A stretch of 10,478 nucleotides of DNA from Methanosarcinales archaeon. Lineage in GTDB: Archaea; Halobacteriota; Methanosarcinia; Methanosarcinales; Methanocomedenaceae. The notes below the pieces were generated by a model. It did not search any database. It worked only from the letters and a program-made list of their open reading frames with translations, and was not told the origin of the DNA. Made by a program: the position numbers and the translations under genes. This document shows positions 1 to 6,053 of this stretch, piece by piece (the stretch's first letter is position 1; the number at the start of each line of letters is the position of its first letter). The stretch covers positions 1 through 10,478 of the forward strand of contig DAOWEE010000204.1 in the NCBI GenBank assembly GCA_030638625.1, read 5' to 3'.

Positions 1-900
1 ATAACCGAAAAGGACGGGATAATTGCCGACTACAGCGCAGGGCACATCTCTACTGAGGAAGCGGGAGAACTTATCCGGTCAGTTGATGAACACCTGGGCA
101 GCAGCAGCGCACGGTTCCATGCCGGCATCAGCTACCGCCACCTGCTTGTACTCTCGGGCGGCAGGGGCCAGGACGCACAGTGCACCCCGCCACATGACCA
201 GGTAGGCGGCAAGGTGGCGGACTTCCTGCCACAGGGCCAGGATGCAGAATTGCTTAACCAGCTAATCATGGATTCAAAACCCCTGCTGGAAGCCCATGAA
301 ATTAACAGGCGCAGGATGGCGGAAGGTAAGAACATGGGCAATATGATATGGCCGTGGGCCCAGGGAAGGGCACCTTCAATGCCGAATTTCAGGGAACTGT
401 ACGGCATAGGCGGGGCAATGATATCAGCCGTGGACCTACTGAAAGGGCTGGGAGTATGTGCCGGGCTGGAAGTGATTAATGTACCGGGCGCGACCGGTTA
501 CCTTGACACCAACTATAAAGGAAAAGCAGATGCTGCACTGCATGCACTGGAATCTGGTGATTTCGTGTACGTGCACGTTGAAGCTGCTGATGAAGCCGCG
601 CATATTGGCGATCTGGATGCTAAGATACAGGCCATCGAGGACTTTGACAAAAAAGTTGTGGGCCATGTCCTGGACGGAATGGCTGCATTTGATGATTACA
701 AGGTGTTACTGATGCCTGACCACAGTACACCCATACCTGTTAAGACCCATACACATGACCCTGTGCCTTTTGTGGTGCTGTCCAGCAGTGGTGAAGGGGA
801 TGATGTTACCGAATATAATGAGTTCTCTGTTGAGTCAGGTTCTCTGGGGATAGTGGAAGGGCACAGAATAATGAATTATCTGGTAAACCATAGATTTTAA
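1..900 (+). CDS. apgM: 2,3-bisphosphoglycerate-independent phosphoglycerate mutase, archaeal type (5' partial)
   Basis: Interconverts 3-phosphoglycerate and 2-phosphoglycerate in cytosolic glycolysis/gluconeogenesis. The frame is open from base 1 to the TAA at 898-900, giving 299 residues. The family is about 400 residues long, so roughly the first 100, including the N-terminal metal/phosphoserine site, lie outside the window. Numbering from base 1, the family blocks seen are DYSAGHISTEEA (about 10-21), FHAGISYRHLLV (39-50) and TPPHD (63-67). The GRAPSMPNF region follows at about 122-130. Metal-binding segments of the alkaline-phosphatase-like fold are EAADEAAHIGD (about 194-204) and PDHSTPIPVKTHTHDPVP (about 239-256). 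The internal ATG at 214 is not a credible start because conserved sequence runs upstream of it. The gene converges on a leftward operon whose last stop is only 3 bases away. No frameshift is visible. The family call is firm from these motifs. Confidence 0.93.
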   Translation: MTEKDGIIADYSAGHISTEEAGELIRSVDEHLGSSSARFHAGISYRHLLVLSGGRGQDAQCTPPHDQVGGKVADFLPQGQDAELLNQLIMDSKPLLEAHEINRRRMAEGKNMGNMIWPWAQGRAPSMPNFRELYGIGGAMISAVDLLKGLGVCAGLEVINVPGATGYLDTNYKGKADAALHALESGDFVYVHVEAADEAAHIGDLDAKIQAIEDFDKKVVGHVLDGMAAFDDYKVLLMPDHSTPIPVKTHTHDPVPFVVLSSSGEGDDVTEYNEFSVESGSLGIVEGHRIMNYLVNHRF

Positions 901-905
901 TTTTT
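895..905 (+). terminator. Possible U-rich archaeal terminator of apgM
   Basis: The tract TTTTAATTTTT spans the apgM stop codon. Archaeal RNA polymerase can stop at oligo-T tracts without a strong hairpin, and a convergent gene begins its stop codon at 906, so a termination site is expected here. It is weak evidence, from base composition only. Confidence 0.3.
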
Positions 906-1173
906 ATGCAGTGACATCTTCAAGACTCAATTCTCCTGCTGCTAGTGGGTGTACTAGCAGGGTTGAATTGTGGAATTTCTTCATGATGTTGTCTATTTTT
1001 TCAGATATTTCAGGAGAATAATATGCTTCACCACATTCTTCACAGATGTAAGCTGAAACATCTTTTATAGCTAGTATTTCATTTTCCACTCTTACAACGA
1101 ATTCAGTCTTCCCTTTAACCAGCTTGCCTTTACAGAAACTGCAACTATCTGGCATCATAATTCTACTGACCAT
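904..1173 (-). CDS. YgiT-type zinc-finger domain protein (MqsA N-terminal-like), 89 aa
   Basis: Small protein with two CxxC knuckles, C11-S-F-C14 and C44-E-E-C47, about 29 residues apart. Between them lies a short beta-rich stretch (EFVVRVENEILAIKDV), and after them AYYSPEISEKI. This matches the YgiT-type zinc finger, the zinc-binding half of MqsA-like antitoxins. The C-terminal helix-turn-helix of full MqsA is absent. Stand-alone YgiT proteins are often found beside a small toxin gene such as the DUF4258 type, but none is visible here. The ATG at 1173 overlaps the upstream hexapeptide-protein gene by 11 bases and has GAAGGAAA just before it. Tandem ATGs at 1158 and 1155 are alternative starts, which would place the first cysteine close to the N-terminus as is common. 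It is the last gene of the leftward operon and AT-richer than its neighbours, suggesting late insertion. Antitoxin function is inference only. Confidence 0.7.
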   Translation of the reverse strand: MVSRIMMPDSCSFCKGKLVKGKTEFVVRVENEILAIKDVSAYICEECGEAYYSPEISEKIDNIMKKFHNSTLLVHPLAAGELSLEDVTA

Positions 1174-1687
1174 TTTCCTTCATATGCCCCATTGCCCTGT
1201 CCCAGTAATGTTGGGCAGCCTCCTTTATGCCTGCTATCTCCTCCGGTGTCAACTGCCGCACCACTATGCCTGGACTGCCCATTATCAGACTGCTTGGCGG
1301 GAACGTCTTGCCTTCAGTGATAAGTGTACCTGCACCCACCAGGCACCCATCCCCCAATACAGCATTGTTCATAACAATAGAACCCATGCCAATCATGCAG
1401 CCGTTGCCGATGGTACAGCCGTGAAGTATCGCACCATGACCCACCACGCAATATTCACCTACATTGACGGTATTATCCGGCCCCGCATGCACAGTGCAGT
1501 TATCCTGGATGTTGCTCCATGCACCGATCCGTATAGCACAGGGGTCGCCTTTCACAACAGCATTGGACCAGATACTCACATGGTCACCCAACTCAACGTC
1601 CCCAATCACTGCACCCAGGGGGTCTACATAAACGGGGTCACCCAATCGTGGGAATATTCCTTCATATCCTCGAATCCTGGTATCCAT
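1163..1687 (-). CDS. Gamma-carbonic-anhydrase-family left-handed beta-helix protein, 174 aa
   Basis: Hexapeptide-repeat (left-handed beta-helix) protein of the YrdA/PaaY/gamma-carbonic-anhydrase family, normally a trimer with a zinc or iron site between subunits. The length (174 aa) is usual. The three metal-ligand histidines are present: H67 (NIQDNCTVHAG), then H84 and H89 (VVGHGAILHG). D48 and Q61, which line the active site in Methanosarcina Cam, are also kept. The family arginine in the VLRGD motif is lysine here (VVKGD, K46). A C-terminal helix follows (about 147-172). Such proteins may hydrate CO2 or act as acyl/CoA-related enzymes, and sequence alone does not decide. The ATG lies one base after the pyruvate kinase stop (TAACATG), and its Shine-Dalgarno GGAG sits in the last codons of pyk, so translation is probably coupled. 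The stop is TAG. Confidence 0.85.
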   Translation of the reverse strand: MDTRIRGYEGIFPRLGDPVYVDPLGAVIGDVELGDHVSIWSNAVVKGDPCAIRIGAWSNIQDNCTVHAGPDNTVNVGEYCVVGHGAILHGCTIGNGCMIGMGSIVMNNAVLGDGCLVGAGTLITEGKTFPPSSLIMGSPGIVVRQLTPEEIAGIKEAAQHYWDRAMGHMKENGQ

Positions 1688-1688
1688 G

Positions 1689-3077
1689 TTAAATCTCCAG
1701 CACTTTAATCATATTAGTGGTCCCACCGGCAGGTACACTGGCAGTGATCACCAGCTTATCACCCTTCTTAAGCCCGTTTTCTACAGCCACCTTGATTGCT
1801 GTTTGCGTAATCTCATTTATGTCATCAGTAGAATGACCAACTTTTACAGGCTGAATACCCCAAATTAACGAAAGCCTCCTGAGAACGGTGGAATCTGAAC
1901 TCAGTCCGATGATGGGAATCAGGGGTCTGTACCTGGATACCGTCATAGCAGTTTTTCCATGACCAGTCGGAGTAATAATTGCATCGGCACCTACCTGGTG
2001 AGCTATATGGATGGCTGAGTGGCCGATTGCCTCTGATATGGAACCACCCTCAGGAAGTTCGCGGATTGACATGTTCCTCTGGAAATCCTGTGAAGATTCG
2101 ATCCTGGCAGTGATCCGGGACATCATCCTGACGGCCTCAACAGGAAATTGCCCCACAGCTGTTTCTTCTGAGAGCATCACCGCGTCAGTACCGTCCAGCA
2201 CGGCATTTGCAACATCTGTAGCTTCTGCACGGGTAGGTCTGGGATTTTCAACCATACTTCTTAACATCTGGGTGGCAGTGATTACAAGTTTGCCGGCCTC
2301 GTTACATTTTCGCACCAGCATCTTCTGGACACCAGGGACGTTCTCCATAGGAATCTCCACGCCCAGGTCGCCCCTTGCCACCATTATCCCGTCTGCCACT
2401 TCAATTATCTCATCAATATTTTTAACAGCCTCATGTTTCTCTATCTTGGCAATAATGGGAATATTGGAACCTTTACTGATGATGAGCTTTTCTAATTTGC
2501 TAATATCCCTGGCTTCCCTGACAAAGGAAAGGGCAATAAAATCCACACCCTCCCTGATACCCAGTTCCAGGTCTTTCCTATCCTTAGAGGTCATGGAAGG
2601 TATCTTCATGGAGCCAGCGGGCAGGTTAATCCCTTTGTGGGATGACAGTTGCCCACCCACTACGACACTGCACCTGATATCACTGGCATCTGAATCAATA
2701 ACCTTGAGCTGGATAAGTCCGTCAGATAACAGAATAGTATCTTTTTGCTTCACTTCACCGGGCAGGTCCTTGTAACTGACTGATGCAATATGTTCATCCC
2801 CGGGCACGTCCCTACCGGTAAGGATAAACTCGGCTCCCCTCTCAAGTGTAACCGCACCATCAGGAAAATCCCCGACCCTTATCTTGGGGCCGCTCAAATC
2901 CTGCAGTATGGCAATATGCTTATCCAATCCGGCTGATATCTCCCTGATCCTGTTGATGTTATCCCTGTGTTCCTCATGGGAACCGTGTGAAAAATTCAGC
3001 CTGGCTACATCCATTCCTGCCTCTATCAAGCGTTTCAGTTTGGAGTCGCTGCTACTGGCAGGCCCGATGGTACACAC
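1689..3077 (-). CDS. pyk: Pyruvate kinase, 462 aa from GTG (probably about 468 aa from an upstream non-AUG start)
   Basis: Transfers phosphate from phosphoenolpyruvate to ADP, giving pyruvate and ATP in the cytosol. Counting from the GTG at 3077, the motifs are CTIGPAS (2-8), ARLNFSHGSHEEH (25-37, phosphate and K+ site), and a B-domain at about 68-155. The active-site lysine is in IAKIEKHEAV (K211), followed by GIMVARGDLGVEIPMENVPG (230-249). Next is the ITATQMLRSMVENPRPTRAE stretch and MLSEETAVG (301-309). A C-terminal allosteric-type domain (about 345-462) completes a standard length. The GTG start removes the family's usual first strand. In-frame codons just upstream read R-R-T-K-I-V, the normal N-terminus, but no ATG, GTG or TTG precedes them; see the start-site entry. 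It is the second gene of the leftward operon, 34 bases after the epimerase stop (16 if the ATC is used) and 1 base before the carbonic-anhydrase-like gene. Function is firm; the start is open. Confidence 0.95.
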   Translation of the reverse strand: MCTIGPASSSDSKLKRLIEAGMDVARLNFSHGSHEEHRDNINRIREISAGLDKHIAILQDLSGPKIRVGDFPDGAVTLERGAEFILTGRDVPGDEHIASVSYKDLPGEVKQKDTILLSDGLIQLKVIDSDASDIRCSVVVGGQLSSHKGINLPAGSMKIPSMTSKDRKDLELGIREGVDFIALSFVREARDISKLEKLIISKGSNIPIIAKIEKHEAVKNIDEIIEVADGIMVARGDLGVEIPMENVPGVQKMLVRKCNEAGKLVITATQMLRSMVENPRPTRAEATDVANAVLDGTDAVMLSEETAVGQFPVEAVRMMSRITARIESSQDFQRNMSIRELPEGGSISEAIGHSAIHIAHQVGADAIITPTGHGKTAMTVSRYRPLIPIIGLSSDSTVLRRLSLIWGIQPVKVGHSTDDINEITQTAIKVAVENGLKKGDKLVITASVPAGGTTNMIKVLEI

Positions 3078-3092
3078 AATCTTTGTACGTCG

Positions 3093-3108
3093 GATTATCT
3101 CTCCCCCC
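3093..3108 (-). promoter_or_regulatory. Shine-Dalgarno plus likely non-AUG (ATC/ATA) start of pyk
   Basis: On the minus strand, reading from the epimerase stop, the bases are TAG TAG GGG GGA GAG ATA ATC CGA CGT ACA AAG ATT GTG TGT. The purine run GGGGGGAGAG contains GGAG placed 5 nt before ATC (3095-3093), but 23 nt before the GTG at 3077. Starting at ATC yields (M)RRTKIVCTIGP, the N-terminus normal for pyruvate kinases. The reading frame is closed immediately upstream by the two TAG codons, so no conventional start can exist for this N-terminus. Confidence 0.5.
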
Positions 3109-3110
3109 TA

Positions 3111-4067
3111 CTATGATTTTAATAACGAATCCACTGCCATCTCAATGCTCTGGTGTGAATTATGTGGCGGTTTCCAGCCCAGGGCCTTTATTTTCTCAAC
3201 GTCCAGCAGCATGGCAGGCACATCTCCCTTCCAGCCCCCGCCGCCGTGAACTCCACCGGTAAAACGGTATTCTACGTCACTGTACCCCATCTTACCGGTC
3301 ACAATATCTGCAATGCCCACCACATCAATAGTATCCTCTGAACCGATGTTAAATATGTTGACCTGCTCATCCGAGTGCTCAACCCCATACACCATAGCAT
3401 CCACGCAATCCACAACATCCAGGTAGGATTTCTTCTGCTTACCCGAACCAAGTATCTCAAGCGCAAAGGGGTCCACTCTCAATTTATTGATGAAATCCAC
3501 CAGCACCCCGTGGCTGCCCCTGTCTCCCACGATATTAGCGAACCGATAGAGCCATGCTTTCATATCAAAGGTATGGCAGTACGAAGATGTCAGTGCCTCG
3601 CAGGCAAGTTTTGATGCGCCGTAAAGGGATATGGGAACCAGGGGGCCGTAGTCCTCTGGCGTGGGCAGTACACTTGCCAGGCCGTACACGGTTGATGTCG
3701 ATGTGAACACTATTTCGCTGGCAGCCGCTGTTCGCATTGCTTCAATCAGGTTATAGGTGGTCAGCACGTTCTGCTCCAGGTGCACCTTTGTGTCCTCTGC
3801 TCCTAACCTCACATCAGGGTTGGCTGCAAGGTGGAACACCATATCAATGCCGTCCAGTGCCCGGGATATAGCATCCGGGTCCATCAGGTCACCTTCAATA
3901 AACGTGAAATCTACACTGTCCATGTGGTGCTCAATATACGCCATTGTGCCTGAAGACAGGTTATCGAACACAGTGACCCTGTTATGCTGCAGCAGCCTGT
4001 CAACCACATGGCTGCCTATGAATCCTGCACCGCCTGTAACCAAAATGGATTTGTTGATTAACTTCAT
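3111..4067 (-). CDS. NAD-dependent epimerase/dehydratase (UDP-glucose 4-epimerase-like), 318 aa
   Basis: Extended short-chain dehydrogenase acting on nucleotide sugars in the cytosol. The N-terminal Rossmann fold has the NAD motif GGAGFIG (12-18), a D35-N-L ending of strand 2, and GDLMD (59-63). HLAAN (79-83) follows, with serine/threonine at STSTVYG (123-129). The catalytic pair is Y149-G-A-S-K153. The C-terminal substrate domain includes NIVGDRG (178-184), IFNIGSEDT (238-246) and the usual late LGWKP (296-300). The family call is firm; the sugar substrate (glucose/galactose, glucuronate, N-acetylhexosamine) cannot be read from sequence. It is the first gene of the leftward operon, ending in tandem TAG TAG before pyruvate kinase. 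No Shine-Dalgarno is visible before the ATG at 4067. A TATA-like box centred about 26 bp upstream would place the transcript start at the ATG, so it may be leaderless. Confidence 0.9.
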   Translation of the reverse strand: MKLINKSILVTGGAGFIGSHVVDRLLQHNRVTVFDNLSSGTMAYIEHHMDSVDFTFIEGDLMDPDAISRALDGIDMVFHLAANPDVRLGAEDTKVHLEQNVLTTYNLIEAMRTAAASEIVFTSTSTVYGLASVLPTPEDYGPLVPISLYGASKLACEALTSSYCHTFDMKAWLYRFANIVGDRGSHGVLVDFINKLRVDPFALEILGSGKQKKSYLDVVDCVDAMVYGVEHSDEQVNIFNIGSEDTIDVVGIADIVTGKMGYSDVEYRFTGGVHGGGGWKGDVPAMLLDVEKIKALGWKPPHNSHQSIEMAVDSLLKS

Positions 4068-4088
4068 TGTAATATAATAGGATAAAAT

Positions 4089-4097
4089 TAATTTAAA
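4089..4097 (-). promoter_or_regulatory. TATA-like box for the leftward epimerase-pyk operon
   Basis: The minus strand reads TTTAAATTA, with its centre about 26 bp from the A of the epimerase ATG. Archaeal transcription starts about 25 bp from the TATA centre, so a leaderless or nearly leaderless mRNA is predicted. This agrees with the absence of a ribosome binding site there. Confidence 0.45.
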
Positions 4098-4134
4098 GGT
4101 TGTGTGTCCAAAACGTCACAACAATATTTTTTTA

Positions 4135-4150
4135 GGGAAATGCTTAAATA
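4135..4150 (+). promoter_or_regulatory. BRE/TATA promoter of the JAMM cassette
   Basis: GGGAAATGC followed by TTAAATA (4144-4150) resembles an archaeal BRE plus TATA element. It predicts a transcript start near 4173, giving a leader of about 39 nt before the ATG at 4212. The 144-base gap 4068-4211 thus holds two divergent promoters, a T-rich run (about 4126-4133), the palindrome described next and a ribosome binding site. I see no RNA gene in it. Confidence 0.5.
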
Positions 4151-4164
4151 TTATCAAGTATTGT

Positions 4165-4178
4165 TTGTACTAGTACAA
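4165..4178. promoter_or_regulatory. 14-bp perfect palindrome, candidate operator
   Basis: TTGTACTAGTACAA is a perfect palindrome lying over the predicted transcription start of the cassette. A further TGTACA (4187-4192) follows about one helical turn later. A repressor bound here would block transcription. The winged-helix protein of the same operon is an obvious candidate ligand, but that link is inference. Confidence 0.45.
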
Positions 4179-4198
4179 CAAAAATCTGTACACAAATG

Positions 4199-4206
4199 AG
4201 GTGAGA
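4199..4206 (+). promoter_or_regulatory. Strong Shine-Dalgarno of the first cassette gene
   Basis: The purine-rich AGGTGAGA overlapping this interval matches the archaeal anti-Shine-Dalgarno closely and lies about 6 nt before the ATG at 4212. An ATG at 4207 is immediately followed by TAA and is too close to the site, so 4212 is the start. Confidence 0.7.
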
Positions 4207-4211
4207 ATGTA

Positions 4212-4883
4212 ATGAAAAAATTATTAATATTAGTATTAATGTCCGTTTTGATCATGAGCTCTGTGTTCCCTGGTTATACTGCAGGGGCAGAAGAAAATGC
4301 AACATCAAATGATATAGAATCCCACACGGGTAATGCAACAGTAACACCAAGTCAAACGGCCGATCCAAAGTTCAGGGTGGCACCGACTGTTATACTACGT
4401 CCTGTCAATGACGTTATTGATAAGTCACAGGATGGAATTATTGAACTCTATATGGACAACCCGTCACTGAATGATGTGACACTGAATGTGGATGCCCGGA
4501 TAAGTGTTCCTTCTGGAATTCATGTTTATGGAGAGGGTTTCGGTCAGGCAGGAGCCGCTGGCACAGTCTATGGAACATTTTCAGTGCCACCCGGAAAAGC
4601 CAGGACAATTTACATCAATGTAAAAGGAGATAAAACTGGTAGTTTTACCGTGCATTTTACTGGATTATACTGGCCGGATGACGACAAAGATGACTATAAT
4701 CCGATATCACTTACCCATCCCTTTGTAGTAAATGAACCGTCTCCAAACCCCTACAGCTCAAAAGCGACCGGGGAAAAAGAGGAAATGCCCTATACGTACA
4801 TTATTGGAGGACTGATAATAGTGATTGCCATCGCGATAATTGTCAGGCGTCCACCAAAGACTGAAGTAATAATTGAGGAGTAA
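4212..4883 (+). CDS. Secreted Ig-like protein with C-terminal membrane anchor, 223 aa
   Basis: Unrecognised by name. A signal peptide (1 to about 26: KK, then a hydrophobic run, ending near TAGA) is followed by a Thr/Asn-rich linker. A beta-rich domain of about 110 residues (about 55-175) resembles archaeal COG1361/NEW3-type Ig-like surface domains. A single transmembrane helix (about 194-211) follows, then a short cytosolic tail starting RRPPK and ending in EE. The core of the domain (PSGIHVYGEGFGQAGAAG, then PPGKARTIYINVK, then GSFTVHF) aligns with the last domain of the protein at 6054. Topology therefore places almost the whole protein outside the cell. It is the first gene of a four-gene rightward operon, 8 bases before the JAMM gene. 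It could be an envelope structural subunit, receptor or chaperone for its larger paralogue; sequence does not decide. Confidence 0.75.
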   Translation: MKKLLILVLMSVLIMSSVFPGYTAGAEENATSNDIESHTGNATVTPSQTADPKFRVAPTVILRPVNDVIDKSQDGIIELYMDNPSLNDVTLNVDARISVPSGIHVYGEGFGQAGAAGTVYGTFSVPPGKARTIYINVKGDKTGSFTVHFTGLYWPDDDKDDYNPISLTHPFVVNEPSPNPYSSKATGEKEEMPYTYIIGGLIIVIAIAIIVRRPPKTEVIIEE

Positions 4884-4891
4884 AGAACTTA

Positions 4892-5539
4892 ATGCGAAAG
4901 ATCAAGGTTGGAATAGAAGGAAATGGAACTGTAAGGATAAAACTCAAAAAGAAAATAAACGTTACCAGTGCAGACATTTCAGGAACTGGGAAACCATCAA
5001 TCTCAGATAAAGTGTTTGAAGGCTTCTCTCTTCCGTTTTCCATCATAAATCAAATGGAAATTAGGGTGGAATCTGTATTCAGGCCAAAACAACAAGATTT
5101 CGAGGTAGTTTATGCGCTGTCAGGACAGAATTGGATAGTTGACCAACTGCACAAATTATCTTCCAATGAAGTAGTGGCTCAAGCCACACCAGAGATGGTC
5201 TCTTATTATACAGGAATGATGGCAGAGCAAATTTACCAAGAACGTAGCAACGAGCCCAGATTGATAATTCATGTACACAGCCATCCATACGCTCCTCCCA
5301 TGTTATCTGGTATTGACAGGGATTCTATGGCTGGGAATGCCAGACGTATGAAAGATAGATTTCCTGAAGCCACTGTTATTTTTGGGATACATTCGGTAAG
5401 TAGTGAACAAAGAAGACAAAGAATTCCACCAAAAAAATCTTTTAAAAACCTTATAAGCTGGAGTAGTATAACCAGGGTTCATGAAGTAGCCTTCTTTGAT
5501 GAATTTGAAAAACCGGTTGAGGTGAGATTAGGTGAATAA
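4892..5539 (+). CDS. JAMM/MPN-domain (JAB) metalloprotease, 215 aa
   Basis: Zinc peptidase of the JAB/MPN+ family, whose members cleave ubiquitin-like modifiers or related amide bonds. The signature H129-S-H131-P, then six residues, then S139-G-I-D142 is complete, with the same spacing as in Rpn11-type enzymes (HxHP-x6-SxxD). E71 in FEVVYALSG is the likely catalytic glutamate, at the position of the E-x-x-G-L-L strand in other JAMM proteins. A basic N-terminal part (1-55) precedes the domain and is not recognised. There is no signal peptide or membrane helix, so it should be cytosolic. GAGGAG (4875-4880) provides the ribosome binding site before ATG 4892. The 3' end overlaps the next gene by 8 bases. 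Archaeal relatives remove SAMP-type ubiquitin-like proteins, but the substrate here is unknown. No ubiquitin-like, E1 or E2 gene is in the window. Confidence 0.85.
   Translation: MRKIKVGIEGNGTVRIKLKKKINVTSADISGTGKPSISDKVFEGFSLPFSIINQMEIRVESVFRPKQQDFEVVYALSGQNWIVDQLHKLSSNEVVAQATPEMVSYYTGMMAEQIYQERSNEPRLIIHVHSHPYAPPMLSGIDRDSMAGNARRMKDRFPEATVIFGIHSVSSEQRRQRIPPKKSFKNLISWSSITRVHEVAFFDEFEKPVEVRLGE
5519..5526 (+). promoter_or_regulatory. Shine-Dalgarno fixing the GTG start at 5532
   Basis: GAGGTGAG inside the 3' end of the JAMM gene sits 5 nt before GTG 5532. It is a near-perfect match to the archaeal consensus, decides the GTG start and implies coupled translation. Confidence 0.7.
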
Positions 5540-6044
5540 GCCTGAAAGCATTGAAAAACTTGCAAACCTCTTATCAGCAGATGAATATGGTGAAGTGATT
5601 GCAGAGACTCTTGTTGCAATATTAGCCGATGATTATAAGAGGAACATTTTTGTAGCTAAACTTGGTGAAATTAAAAGCATTGTATCGAAACTGGATAAAG
5701 AGATAAAACTCACTCCAATGGAGAAGACAGTGAAAGATTTCATATATCAATCAAGACAACCATTCACTGCAAAAGAAGTGTCTGAAAAACTTGGACAAAG
5801 TAATCCGAGCCTTAAACATCGAACCCATAGCTCGGCAACGCTCAACTCATTAGTTTCAAAAGGAATATTAGGTAAAATAAAAATGGGTTACAGTTATTAT
5901 TTTACTGAACCCACAGAAGCAGTGATGGAATGCCTGAAAAGAAGACGTGAGGAACCTAAAAGTTGCTCACCAGCAAGTATCGCTACGGATACCGGAATGC
6001 CGATAAATGTGGTACTGGAAGTAATTGGCGAATTATTGGAGTGA
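5532..6044 (+). CDS. Winged-helix DNA-binding protein, 170 aa
   Basis: Probable transcriptional regulator. The N-terminal helical part (1-58) is followed by a winged helix at about 60-126. That has TPMEKTVKDFIYQS as helix 1, FTAKEVSEKLG as helix 2, a recognition helix around HRTHSSATLNSLVSKG, and a wing GKIKMGYSYYF. A second, shorter helix-turn-helix-like segment (about 146-169, SPASIATDTGMPINVVLEVIGELL) ends the protein. The start is GTG at 5532, supported by GAGGTGAG at 5519-5526 with 5 nt spacing. The gene overlaps the JAMM gene by 8 bases, so the two are translationally coupled and probably act together. It lies 9 bases before the next membrane protein. It could autoregulate the operon through the palindrome at 4165-4178; no effector domain is recognisable. 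The family (MarR-, ArsR- or ParB-like) is not resolvable by eye. Confidence 0.75.
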   Translation: MNKPESIEKLANLLSADEYGEVIAETLVAILADDYKRNIFVAKLGEIKSIVSKLDKEIKLTPMEKTVKDFIYQSRQPFTAKEVSEKLGQSNPSLKHRTHSSATLNSLVSKGILGKIKMGYSYYFTEPTEAVMECLKRRREEPKSCSPASIATDTGMPINVVLEVIGELLE

Positions 6045-6053
6045 AGGAAATAA

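Noticed and set aside
1124..1708. Long open frame on the plus strand opposite the carbonic-anhydrase-like gene
   Set aside because: It is a reverse-strand shadow: the minus-strand frame has clear family motifs, a ribosome binding site and operon spacing. The plus-strand translation has no recognisable domain.
2011..2775. 254-codon open frame on the plus strand within pyruvate kinase
   Set aside because: It lies antisense to a region full of pyruvate kinase motifs, is Ser/Ile-rich low-information sequence and has no ribosome binding site or promoter.
4207..4212. ATG immediately followed by TAA just before the first cassette gene, as a start-stop regulatory element
   Set aside because: It lies too close to the Shine-Dalgarno (2-3 nt) to be an efficient start, and ATGTAATG can arise by chance in AT-rich DNA.
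4892..6044. Calling the JAMM plus winged-helix pair an antiviral or ubiquitin-like conjugation system
   Set aside because: No E1, E2, ubiquitin-like protein, nuclease or other effector is present, and the flanking genes are envelope proteins. The evidence supports only a peptidase-regulator pair.
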